Assembly: GCA_035506295.1 (NCBI GenBank)
Contig: DATJPR010000228.1
Location: forward strand, 1 to 18,031
Source of the DNA: DATJPR01 sp035506295
Lineage (GTDB): Bacteria > Bacteroidota > Ignavibacteria > UBA10030 > UBA6906
Length of the DNA stretch: 18,031 bases
Direction of reading: 5' to 3'
The notes below the pieces were generated by a model. It saw only the letters and a program-made list of their open reading frames with translations. It had not been told where the DNA came from and did no database searches. The translations under genes and the position numbers were made by a program. Shown here one piece after another: positions 1 to 6,940 of this stretch. Within the stretch, counting starts at the first letter, position 1. Each line of letters begins with the position of its first letter.

Positions 1-2
1 TC

Positions 3-2711
3 CTGGCAGAGCTCCACCCTGAGTGGAATCCAGCACAAATAAAAAGCGCCCTTGTTGGCGGTGCCAAGAACCTCGGGGCCGACACGTGGACTGAAGGATC
101 CGGACGAGTTGATGTGCTTAGGTCTGCCCAGGGCAGAATAGTGGCAGTCCCGGCAAGTTTAAGCGCTGGCCTCGATGACCTGAGCCAGCAAACATGGACG
201 CGATCGGACACAATTAAGGTCTACAACTTCTCTGACTCACTGGTGACGATTTCCGCTCGGAATACTTCTGCCTTGCCAAGTGGAATAAACCTGGAATTGT
301 CAGACCCAAGTTTCATTGTCAATCCAGGAACGAGCAAGGAGCTCTATGCGACTTTTGTTGTAGATAATTCGGTTGCTCAAATCCCCGTGACGACGCCTCC
401 GGCAATAGCGGGATCAATTGAAGTTCATTCCTCTAACGAGACTCTTGAATTACCGTGGGCGTTGGCAATAGGAGCGTATGTTGATTTGAACATAGGAGCG
501 GCCATATCCGTTTCGGAGGTTTACCTAGTCGGGGATGCCGGCGAGTACATCGAGCTTCCCCCCTGGGCCTTTTCTGTTACTGATGGGAGATATGTTGATC
601 GAGTGCTAGTGCCCCCTTCAGTCTACAGCGTCGTCGCAATGATGCACGATGGGTGGAAGAACTTCTTCATTGTTCACGATTCTGTTCTTGTTAAACCTTG
701 GGCCTCAGTAGTCATGCAGGACAGTGAGGCTAAGTATCGAGTAGGAACCCTTCCAAGAGATGAGGATGGAATTCTACTTGATTCGTCCAACGTCTTAACA
801 TGGAACGCCAAGGTTTGTTCAAAGAAGACTGGTTATTCATTTGGCTTTCTCTACGACTCACGATCTCCAGTTGCTCAGACGGACGGAACCTCCTCTGTTT
901 CGGCGTTGAATCAGAATTACACATTCGACTACTATTATCTAAGCGAAGTTAATAATCCAAGATTCTACTCTTATGCAGGTAGCGTGAGCCCGGTGCAGGA
1001 GGATCACGTGGTCACCTTGAAGTCCGGCGATCTCGCAAAGCACACCATTCAGTTTAGAATTCCTGATTCTGTTCAAGCCATAAAATTCATCCAGTTCATG
1101 AATTTCTCAAGTGCCCAAGATGCCTGGGGAAGCTATAACCCGAACGGCCCGATTCTCGCAGGAACGTCAACACAACAGTGGTACTCAACCGGTCAACCGG
1201 TTTCGAACTTCCCATTTGATGGAAACTTCTTCAACTTTCAGCTCGGTTTTACGGCTAGTGGGATGCCGTTTAGCCCTGACGCCGAGACTCAGCTGTTCCG
1301 ACTTCCCAACCGATTCCTTGGAGACGACGGGATTGTGCGACAGACCGTCTCCTATTCTGATTCAGCGGTTATGGAGATCAAGCACCAAGGGATTGTCTAC
1401 GGCCTAGGTCCTCATCACTACTTTGGCAGGACCGAAAATAGCCCGCTCCGCCTCAAAGTCAAGACCAACACACTGATCGGCCTGTCTACGAATATGTTCT
1501 TGAACCAGTTACTGGACCAGACATCACTCGAGAACCTCATGTACGTTCTCCGGGATGAACGGGGCACCCTGCTGAGTTCAGGAGCGGCCTCCACCCTCTC
1601 TTCTCAGGAACAATTTGGCAACACCATCTATTCCGATCAATTCTATGGCATACCCCTACCCACGAGTGGGAAGTACTCGTTCGAGCTCGTCGACACAAAC
1701 TCAGTCGTGGCCACGCGGAAGGGGAAAGCCCGCGTTCTGCTGACGTCAGATACCCGACTCGCGGATCCAAATCCTCCATCGATGATCGCCTTCAGCATCC
1801 TTGCCGATACAATCTACACGGATACGATCGCACCAGGGAATGCTGCAACGATTGAGTTTCAGGTGACAGATGACGTTGCTTTGAGCCAGGTGTCGCTCTA
1901 TTATCAACTTGAAAATGACACGCTGTGGCATTCCATTCCCGTTCAACTGGTTGGTAACATCTACTCCGGTAAAACGCCGAGCATCTCGTCTCCCATCTTC
2001 GTGAGCTTGCGCCTCGTCGCTACGGACGCGTCAGGCAACACTCTCGACTACCGGGCTGAACCGGCCTATCACCTCGGAGCATGGAGCAATCACATACCGT
2101 CTGTCTCGAAAGCTGTGTATCCCACCCAAAGCGATACCGTAGGCGTGTATGGATCGCTCCACAACTACACGTTTGTATGGGCGAGGTCTCACGACGCCGA
2201 TAGCTGGGATACATTGACGTACACGATACACCTCCACGGACCCGTCTTTGATCTCTTCAAAGGGATTAACGTGTCCACAGGAGACACGTCCTTGATCTTG
2301 AGTGACGTCATGCGAAATCTGCAGCCTGACGCCACCTACTCCTGGTGGATTACCACGACCGATGGTCAAGTTACAGTCTCTTCAGACACCACGTGGTTCC
2401 GAACGTCCGACACGATTCTCGCAGGTGTCGGTCAGCCAGACGTCCCGAAGGAATATGCCCTCTACCAGAACTACCCGAACCCGTTCAACCCCAGCACAAC
2501 GATCCGCTACGACGTGCCGAAGGAGTCGCATGTAGCGATAAGGGTGTACAACATCCTGGGACAGGAAGTGATGACGCTTGTCGACGACACCAAGCGGCCG
2601 GGGCGCTATGCGGTCATGCTAGATGGGGCAAGGCTTGCGAGCGGGATATATATCTATCGAGTAAGGGCCGGTGATTTCGTCGAGAGCAAAAAGCTCGCAT
2701 TAATTCGGTAG
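3..2711 (+). CDS. Secreted subtilisin-like (S8) serine protease with T9SS C-terminal domain, 5' partial
   Basis: The reading frame is open from position 3, so the start and catalytic core lie left of the window; the first GTG in frame, at 114, is an internal valine. The first residues (LAELHPEWNPAQIKSALV, then a G-A-x-N-L-G stretch and GSGRVDV) match the helix and strand that follow the catalytic Ser in subtilases. About 750 residues of beta-rich sequence follow, first an Fn3-like segment common after subtilase domains, then Ig-like stretches. The last 80-90 residues (about 2430-2711) are a type A T9SS sorting domain: YPNPFNPSTTIRY, VYNILGQEV, SGIYIYRV and a basic end (KKLALIR). Known for this domain: it directs outer-membrane translocation and is normally removed on export. 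Inferred: an exported, surface-attached or released protease. The catalytic triad cannot be checked here. Base composition looks more AT-rich than in the downstream genes, by eye. Confidence 0.8.
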   Translation: MAELHPEWNPAQIKSALVGGAKNLGADTWTEGSGRVDVLRSAQGRIVAVPASLSAGLDDLSQQTWTRSDTIKVYNFSDSLVTISARNTSALPSGINLELSDPSFIVNPGTSKELYATFVVDNSVAQIPVTTPPAIAGSIEVHSSNETLELPWALAIGAYVDLNIGAAISVSEVYLVGDAGEYIELPPWAFSVTDGRYVDRVLVPPSVYSVVAMMHDGWKNFFIVHDSVLVKPWASVVMQDSEAKYRVGTLPRDEDGILLDSSNVLTWNAKVCSKKTGYSFGFLYDSRSPVAQTDGTSSVSALNQNYTFDYYYLSEVNNPRFYSYAGSVSPVQEDHVVTLKSGDLAKHTIQFRIPDSVQAIKFIQFMNFSSAQDAWGSYNPNGPILAGTSTQQWYSTGQPVSNFPFDGNFFNFQLGFTASGMPFSPDAETQLFRLPNRFLGDDGIVRQTVSYSDSAVMEIKHQGIVYGLGPHHYFGRTENSPLRLKVKTNTLIGLSTNMFLNQLLDQTSLENLMYVLRDERGTLLSSGAASTLSSQEQFGNTIYSDQFYGIPLPTSGKYSFELVDTNSVVATRKGKARVLLTSDTRLADPNPPSMIAFSILADTIYTDTIAPGNAATIEFQVTDDVALSQVSLYYQLENDTLWHSIPVQLVGNIYSGKTPSISSPIFVSLRLVATDASGNTLDYRAEPAYHLGAWSNHIPSVSKAVYPTQSDTVGVYGSLHNYTFVWARSHDADSWDTLTYTIHLHGPVFDLFKGINVSTGDTSLILSDVMRNLQPDATYSWWITTTDGQVTVSSDTTWFRTSDTILAGVGQPDVPKEYALYQNYPNPFNPSTTIRYDVPKESHVAIRVYNILGQEVMTLVDDTKRPGRYAVMLDGARLASGIYIYRVRAGDFVESKKLALIR

Positions 2712-2778
2712 GGCCAAAAGTGGTCAGAAGTAGTGAATCGAGAGTGATCGAAAAGCCCGGACCCGACGAATTAGAAAA

Positions 2779-2807
2779 TGTAGGTCGACCAGACTGGTCG
2801 ACCTACA
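2779..2807. repeat. 29-nt inverted repeat (REP-like)
   Basis: The arms are TGTAGGTCGACCAG and CTGGTCGACCTACA, 14 nt each, perfectly complementary around a single central A. The outer TGTAGG is shared with the second palindrome at 2877-2906 and with a half-site at 2823. The hairpin could stall RNA polymerase or stabilise transcripts of the converging genes, but similarity between the sites suggests a dispersed repeat family rather than a gene-specific terminator. Confidence 0.75.
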
Positions 2808-2822
2808 ATGATTGGTCTGTCT

Positions 2823-2830
2823 TGTAGGTC
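2823..2830 (+). repeat. Half-copy of the TGTAGGTC repeat
   Basis: TGTAGGTC followed by GGGCGGCC repeats the left arm of the 2779-2807 element but has no matching right arm. It may be a decayed copy of the same repeat family. The assignment rests on only 8 identical bases. Confidence 0.35.
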
Positions 2831-2876
2831 GGGCGGCCTGATCCAGCTCGCAAGCAAAGCTCCCAGCCAAAAAACC

Positions 2877-2906
2877 TGTAGGGACGTAGCATGCTACGTC
2901 CCTACA
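2877..2906. repeat. 30-nt perfect palindrome (REP-like)
   Basis: TGTAGGGACGTAGCA is followed directly by its exact reverse complement, giving a 30-nt uninterrupted palindrome. It ends 3 nt before the stop codon of the minus-strand kinase gene. Palindromes opening with GTAGGGACG or similar are familiar as high-copy intergenic repeats in several phyla; that is recalled knowledge, not a search result. It may also act as a bidirectional transcription barrier between the converging genes. Confidence 0.75.
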
Positions 2907-2909
2907 CCC

Positions 2910-3614
2910 CTAGCTGCTCTTGCGCTTCTTCCCCTTCGCCTTCCCCTTGGTCAACGCCCCTGCGATCGTCGACATCAGCGTTTCGTAGTCGTCCTGGTTG
3001 TTGACAAAGTCCAGGTCGTCGGATTCCACGACGAGGAGCGGCCCCTTGTCGTACCGTTTGATCCAGGATTCGTAGTGCCGGTTGAGCTGCTCGAGGTATT
3101 CCCGCGGGATGGCCTGCTCGTACGAGCGGCCACGCAGGGCGATCTGTCGGAGCAGGGTGTCGATGCTTGCACGCAGATAGATGAGCAGATCGGGCGGACG
3201 AAGATACTCCGTCATCACTTCATAGAGGGCAATGTAGTTCCGGTAATCCCGCTCGTCCATCTTTCCGATCTCGTACAGGTTCCGCGCGAAGATCTCGGCG
3301 TCCTCGTAGATCACCCTGTCGAGGACAACGGCATCGCCGCCTTCGACGATCGCCTTGTGACTGCGGAAGCGGTTCGAAAGAAAATAGACCTGGAGATGGA
3401 AGGACCATCGCGACATGTCTCCGTAGAAGTCCCGGAGGTAGGGATTGTCTTCGACGGATTCGAAATACGGCGTCCACCCGAAATGCTCGGCGAGGAGTCG
3501 CGTGAGAGAGGATTTCCCGGAGCCGATGTTCCCGGCGATGCCGAGAAAGACTTTCGAGTGCGGGACGGCGATTTTGCGTTTCGGTCGGCGGGGTGTTGCG
3601 ATTGTTCTTGGCAT
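2910..3614 (-). CDS. Deoxynucleoside kinase (dGK/dAK-like)
   Basis: This 234-residue protein phosphorylates deoxynucleosides in nucleotide salvage (cytosol). Visible motifs: P-loop GNIGSGKS at 28-35, the catalytic Glu region FESVED (51-56), DRVIYED (99-105, the DR[ST/V]xxED motif of the dNK family) and an arginine-rich lid RGRSYEQ (161-167). Length fits the bacterial family of about 210-230 residues; the extra is a basic N-terminus and a lysine-rich tail (from about 223). The ATG at 3614 is chosen because the frame's further extension to a GTG at 3695 would run into the T-tract of the cyd terminator and across a candidate promoter. No strong Shine-Dalgarno precedes 3614. The substrate (dG, dA or other) cannot be fixed from motifs alone. 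It appears monocistronic. Confidence 0.88.
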   Translation of the reverse strand: MPRTIATPRRPKRKIAVPHSKVFLGIAGNIGSGKSSLTRLLAEHFGWTPYFESVEDNPYLRDFYGDMSRWSFHLQVYFLSNRFRSHKAIVEGGDAVVLDRVIYEDAEIFARNLYEIGKMDERDYRNYIALYEVMTEYLRPPDLLIYLRASIDTLLRQIALRGRSYEQAIPREYLEQLNRHYESWIKRYDKGPLLVVESDDLDFVNNQDDYETLMSTIAGALTKGKAKGKKRKSS

Positions 3615-3646
3615 GGCAGAGAGGCGTAGTTGAGGATCGACAGTGG

Positions 3647-3675
3647 AATATACGCGCCGGAATATGGAGAAGCAA
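3647..3675 (-). promoter_or_regulatory. Candidate sigma70-type promoter for the deoxynucleoside kinase
   Basis: Read on the minus strand: TTGCTT, a 17-nt spacer, then TATATT. The -10 matches consensus at 5 of 6 positions and the -35 at 3 of 6. It sits about 33 nt upstream of the chosen ATG and just downstream of the cyd terminator, as expected for an independent unit. Confidence 0.4.
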
Positions 3676-3695
3676 CGAAAGGCACCTGCAGCCAC

Positions 3696-3728
3696 AAAAT
3701 AATAACGGCCCCGGAGAGCAGGGCCGTT
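3696..3728 (-). terminator. Intrinsic terminator of the cydAB operon
   Basis: On the minus strand an 8-bp stem AACGGCCC/GGGCCGTT encloses a 9-nt loop and is followed by ATTATTTT. It begins 17 nt after the cydB stop codon. A GC-rich stem with a U-rich tail is typical of Rho-independent termination. It leaves no room for a cydX-type small gene behind cydB. Confidence 0.75.
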
Positions 3729-3745
3729 TGGAGAGAAGGGACCGG

Positions 3746-4765
3746 TCAGTACGAATCCGGTCCGATGGAGACTTTCCCTTTAAAGACCCTGTAGACAAAT
3801 ACGGTATAGACGATCACGATCGGCACGCCGATGAGAGCGATGATCAGCATCACGGTCAGCGTGAGCTGCGAAGACGAATGCTGGAAAATATTCAGGCTGT
3901 AATCGTCGCTGATTGTCGAAGGCACAAGGCGCGGAAAGAGACTGAGGGCGCTGAGAGCGATCATCATCGCAATCATCGTGCTCGAGGAGAGGAACGCGAT
4001 GAAGTACCGCTTGCTCTTGAGCCACACGGGGACCGTCAGGACCGACAGGAGCAGGAGGACGAACAAGACCCAGAAAATGGGATCGCCGAGGATCGTAAAG
4101 AACAGGAACGGCGAGACGAACGTCGAGACGAACGTCGCCCCCGCGTAGACCACGACGACCGCGATCCACATGACCACGGCAATGCTGGTCATCCGTGAGC
4201 GCAGATCGCCGTCCGATTTCATCGCGAGATAAATTGCCCCGTGCATGGTGAAGAGCACCACGCTGAGAAGGCCCACCAGGAGGGCGTAGGGATTAAGCAG
4301 GCTGAGAAACGTCCCCAGATAGCTTCCGTCGATGTCAATGGGGAGGCCCCGGAGGATGTTCCCGAACGCCACGCCGAACAACAACGCCGGGAGAATGCTT
4401 CCAAGAGCGAAGCACCAATCCCACAGGCTTCTCCATCGCGGCGAATCGATCTTGCCGCGGAATTCCATGGACACAGCCCGCGCGATGAGCGCAACAAGCA
4501 GGAGCATCAGTGCAAGGTAGAATCCGCTGAACACGGTGGCGTAGACCGGCGGAAATGCAGCGAAGAGGGCGCCACCGCCGGTGAGCAGCCACACTTCATT
4601 GCCGTCCCACACGGGACCTATCGCATTGAGGCTCGTCCTTCGGTCCTCTTCTTTCCGGTTGAACAGGTAGAGGACCCCCACGCCGAGATCGAATCCATCA
4701 AGGACTGCATACCCGATGATCAGCACGCCGATGAGGACAAACCAGGTGATCTGAAGGTATTCCAT
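3746..4765 (-). CDS. cydB: Cytochrome bd quinol oxidase subunit II
   Basis: This 339-residue polytopic inner-membrane protein is the second subunit of cytochrome bd, which oxidises quinol and reduces O2 to water with high oxygen affinity. Family hallmarks are visible: WFVLIG near the N-terminus, DGFDLGVG (23-30) and GPVWDGNEVWL (50-60), followed by repeated hydrophobic helices through to the C-terminus. Length is close to the 336-380 usual for the family. The ATG at 4765 is preferred: it overlaps the cydA stop codon by one base (TAATG) and follows a perfect Shine-Dalgarno (AAAGGAGGTGA). The frame extends upstream, but that part is only antiparallel-frame noise within cydA. Translationally coupled to cydA and closed by a terminator 17 nt downstream. 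Confidence 0.95.
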   Translation of the reverse strand: MEYLQITWFVLIGVLIIGYAVLDGFDLGVGVLYLFNRKEEDRRTSLNAIGPVWDGNEVWLLTGGGALFAAFPPVYATVFSGFYLALMLLLVALIARAVSMEFRGKIDSPRWRSLWDWCFALGSILPALLFGVAFGNILRGLPIDIDGSYLGTFLSLLNPYALLVGLLSVVLFTMHGAIYLAMKSDGDLRSRMTSIAVVMWIAVVVVYAGATFVSTFVSPFLFFTILGDPIFWVLFVLLLLSVLTVPVWLKSKRYFIAFLSSSTMIAMMIALSALSLFPRLVPSTISDDYSLNIFQHSSSQLTLTVMLIIALIGVPIVIVYTVFVYRVFKGKVSIGPDSY

Positions 4766-6123
4766 TATGCCGTCACCTCCTTTGCCTGATCGAAGTTGGA
4801 GGACAGGGATGACGCAGGATCGGGGCCGTGCTTGATCTTCTTGATGAGCAGGTACAGATAGAGCGAACCCAGGAACGCGTAGACGATGAAGAACAGAATG
4901 ATGGAGAAAAGGATTTCTCCCGCGCTCACTGAAATCGATACACCCTCTTCGGTCCGGAGCATGCCATACACAATCCATGGCTGGCGCCCGACTTCCGCCG
5001 CCATCCAGCCGAGCTGGCAGGCGATGACGGGCAATGGGATCGACCAGAGGAAGACCTTCAGGAGTTTCGTGCTGGTCCAGAGCGTGCCTTTGCGGAGTTT
5101 CAGGGCGGCATAGGCCATTACGAGGATGAAGTACATCCCCAGCACGACCATGTTATGGAACGAGACAAACGTGAGCCAGAGCGGCGGCGTGTTGCTCAGG
5201 GGAAAATCGGTGATGCCCTTGATGGGAGCGTTGATGTCGCCGAATGCGAGCCAGCTGAGTATCCCGGGGACTTCGATACTCGCCTTCAGCTCGGGAGGAG
5301 GCGTGACGGGATAGGCGAAGAGCACCATGGGCGCGCTCTTCGTGGAGGAATAGAGCCCCTCGATCGCAGCGAATTTCTCGGGCTGCGTGTGGGCAACCTG
5401 GCGCGCATGCTCATGGCCGAACGGCATGACTTCCAGCACGGCGATCACAAGACCGCCGATGACGCCGATCGCCATGGACTTCTTCGCCAGCGGGATCTCG
5501 CGTCCTTTCAGGAGGAGATAGGCGGAGATGCCTGTCAGGAAAAACGCTCCGGTCGTCACTGCGGCGCCCATCGTGTGCAGGAAGCGCACGACGGTTGACG
5601 GGTTGAACACCGCATCGTAGAAGCTGATGAGCTCGGCACGGCCGTTTCGCATGACGAAGCCGGCGGGGGTCTGTTGCCAGGAATTCGCCACGAGGATCCA
5701 AAATGCGGAGATCGTCGCGCCCACGGCGACCATGAGGATCGAAAACCAGTGCGCGCCCTTGGAGATCCTCTCTCGGCCGAACAGGTACAAGCCGAGGAAC
5801 GTGGACTCAAGGAAGAACGCAAACACTGCCTCGGCGGCGAGCGGAGCGCCGAAGACGTCGCCGACAAATTTCGAATACGCTGCCCAGTTCGTTCCGAACT
5901 GGAATTCCATGACAATGCCCGTCGCGACACCGACGGCAAAGGTCAGGGCGAGTATCTTCCCGAAGTATTTCCCGATGCGGACGTACGTCTCGTCGTGTTT
6001 TCGCCAGCCGAGTCCTTCGATCAGCACGAGGAACCACGCGAGACCGATGGTGATCGGCGGGAAGATGAAGTGAAACCCGACCGTCATGGCAAACTGCAGC
6101 CGGGCGAGGAGCACAGCATCCAT
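4765..6123 (-). CDS. cydA: Cytochrome bd quinol oxidase subunit I (short Q-loop type)
   Basis: This 452-residue membrane protein carries the three hemes and the quinol site of cytochrome bd. By alignment from memory with E. coli CydA: His18 (GFHFIFPP), Glu98 and Glu106 (AAEAVFAFFLE), His183 (RFLHTMG), Met325 (FHNMVVLG), Glu377 and Arg380 (EVGRQPW) match the heme-ligand and proton-path residues, and Lys250/Glu255 (EKFAAIE) match the quinol-binding Q-loop pair. The numbering offset to E. coli jumps from 2 to about 68 after the Q-loop, so the E. coli C-terminal Q-loop insertion is absent: a short-Q-loop oxidase. The ATG at 6123 is preceded by AGGA. It is the middle gene of Rrf2-cydA-cydB, 48 nt after the regulator. 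No cydCD assembly genes are in the window. Confidence 0.96.
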   Translation of the reverse strand: MDAVLLARLQFAMTVGFHFIFPPITIGLAWFLVLIEGLGWRKHDETYVRIGKYFGKILALTFAVGVATGIVMEFQFGTNWAAYSKFVGDVFGAPLAAEAVFAFFLESTFLGLYLFGRERISKGAHWFSILMVAVGATISAFWILVANSWQQTPAGFVMRNGRAELISFYDAVFNPSTVVRFLHTMGAAVTTGAFFLTGISAYLLLKGREIPLAKKSMAIGVIGGLVIAVLEVMPFGHEHARQVAHTQPEKFAAIEGLYSSTKSAPMVLFAYPVTPPPELKASIEVPGILSWLAFGDINAPIKGITDFPLSNTPPLWLTFVSFHNMVVLGMYFILVMAYAALKLRKGTLWTSTKLLKVFLWSIPLPVIACQLGWMAAEVGRQPWIVYGMLRTEEGVSISVSAGEILFSIILFFIVYAFLGSLYLYLLIKKIKHGPDPASSLSSNFDQAKEVTA

Positions 6124-6171
6124 GGGACATTCCTGTCTATTGTGGAGGTGGAGTAGAGGAACCAGGAACAG

Positions 6172-6609
6172 CTATGCTTCGGCAGCAACCCCCGCGAACG
6201 GTTCGGACTTCTGCCGTGAGAGTTCGGCGAACGTTCGGGAGGAAAGAAACTCTCGGAGCTTTCCCTGGGTCTCGTCCCAAACATCATGAACGGAACAGAC
6301 CGTCACGCGAGGACAAAAGTCCGGGTCGACCAGACAGCGGTTCAGCGCCATGGGTCCCTCAATCTGCTCCACCACCTGGAGAAGGGTAATCTGCTCCGGC
6401 GGACGTGCGAGAGAAAGACCACCGTGCACTCCGCGATGAGACCGGATGAGACCGGCACGGCATAGTCGGGCGACAATTTTGCGGAGGAATTTTTCAGGGA
6501 TCTGCCACTTCTTTGAGATGTCCGATATCTGTGCAATGGTTCCAGGCTCCAGACGAGAGAGATGGACCATGGTGCGAATTGCATACTCCCCTGTCATGGT
6601 GAGTTGCAT
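6172..6609 (-). CDS. Rrf2-family transcriptional regulator, probable Fe-S sensor
   Basis: This 145-residue protein has the Rrf2 winged-helix fold: MTGEYAIRTMVHL at the N-terminus, a recognition region around IPEKFLRKIVARLCRAGLI (37-55), and the wing SHRGVHGGLSLARPPEQITLLQVV. Three cysteines, Cys92, Cys99 and Cys105 (C-x6-C-x5-C), sit where IscR, NsrR and RirA bind their Fe-S clusters; IscR has C-x5-C-x5-C. Inferred: a cluster-binding regulator responding to NO, iron or redox state. It lies 48 nt upstream of cydA in the same direction, so it is probably co-transcribed and may control cydAB and itself. The start at 6609 is followed by a second possible start (Met5); neither has a clear Shine-Dalgarno. 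A specific name (NsrR, IscR, RirA) is not justified from sequence alone. Confidence 0.9.
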   Translation of the reverse strand: MQLTMTGEYAIRTMVHLSRLEPGTIAQISDISKKWQIPEKFLRKIVARLCRAGLIRSHRGVHGGLSLARPPEQITLLQVVEQIEGPMALNRCLVDPDFCPRVTVCSVHDVWDETQGKLREFLSSRTFAELSRQKSEPFAGVAAEA

Positions 6610-6940
6610 AGTGGGCGATTTCGATTCTTAGTGGAACGGTGAATTGCAAAAGCGCAACTGCCTCGCGCCGATTCGGTTTCAAGTTATGTGCCATTAGGGA
6701 GAGAGGCGGTCATGTTTCACAGCATCAAAATTTGAGGCTTTCCGGCAATTTGGCGACCTAACGGGAGAGCGCATTCCCGAATCTGCCAATATGTCCCACA
6801 CCACATCTCAGAATTAGGAAAGAAGGCCGCTACGCTCGATGCGAACGTGGCGATGCTCGCACAGAAATACTTTTTGACTTTCGGAGGCGATTTGCTCAAC
6901 TTGAGCGACAATACACTTCAGACACGAACAAAGGTCGAAG
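6610..6940. other. Divergent intergenic region between the Rrf2-cyd operon and murA
   Basis: This 331-nt spacer must hold promoters for both the leftward Rrf2-cydAB operon and the rightward murA gene, but I see no convincing -35/-10 pair on either strand. TTGACT at 6874-6879 and TACACT at 6912-6917 are too far apart to form a promoter together. Only weak short inverted repeats occur (6642-6659; CGGGA/TCCCG near 6760). A 64-residue minus-strand reading frame in it has no recognisable features and is not called. Confidence 0.5.
6642..6659. promoter_or_regulatory. Possible regulator-binding dyad upstream of the Rrf2 gene
   Basis: AATTGC-AAAAGC-GCAACT is an imperfect inverted repeat (5 of 6 positions complementary) about 35 nt upstream of the Rrf2 start codon. 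Position and size would suit an autoregulatory operator, but it does not match a specific known Rrf2 box and could be chance. Confidence 0.2.

Larger units (their letters stand above)
2712..2909. other. Convergent intergenic region with palindromic repeats
   Basis: This 198-nt spacer lies between the ends of two converging genes. It holds a 29-nt inverted repeat, a 30-nt perfect palindrome 3 nt beyond the kinase stop codon, and a lone half-site TGTAGGTC at 2823-2830. No plausible coding sequence is seen. Neither palindrome is followed by a T-run, so a classical intrinsic terminator is not evident, although strong RNA hairpins would form from both strands. Confidence 0.7.

Noticed and set aside
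2808..3629. 273-residue open frame on the plus strand
   Set aside because: It is antisense to the deoxynucleoside kinase, whose motifs are unmistakable, and begins inside the palindromic repeats.
3729..3745. CydX-like small subunit downstream of cydB
   Set aside because: Only 17 nt separate the cydB stop from the terminator stem, so no ORF fits.
4766..4978. N-terminal extension of the cydB frame
   Set aside because: It lies within cydA in another frame and does not resemble CydB; the ATG at 4765 has a perfect Shine-Dalgarno and overlaps the cydA stop.
6717..6911. 64-residue open frame on the minus strand upstream of the Rrf2 gene
   Set aside because: It has no ribosome-binding site, no recognisable family and lies in a region expected to hold divergent promoters.
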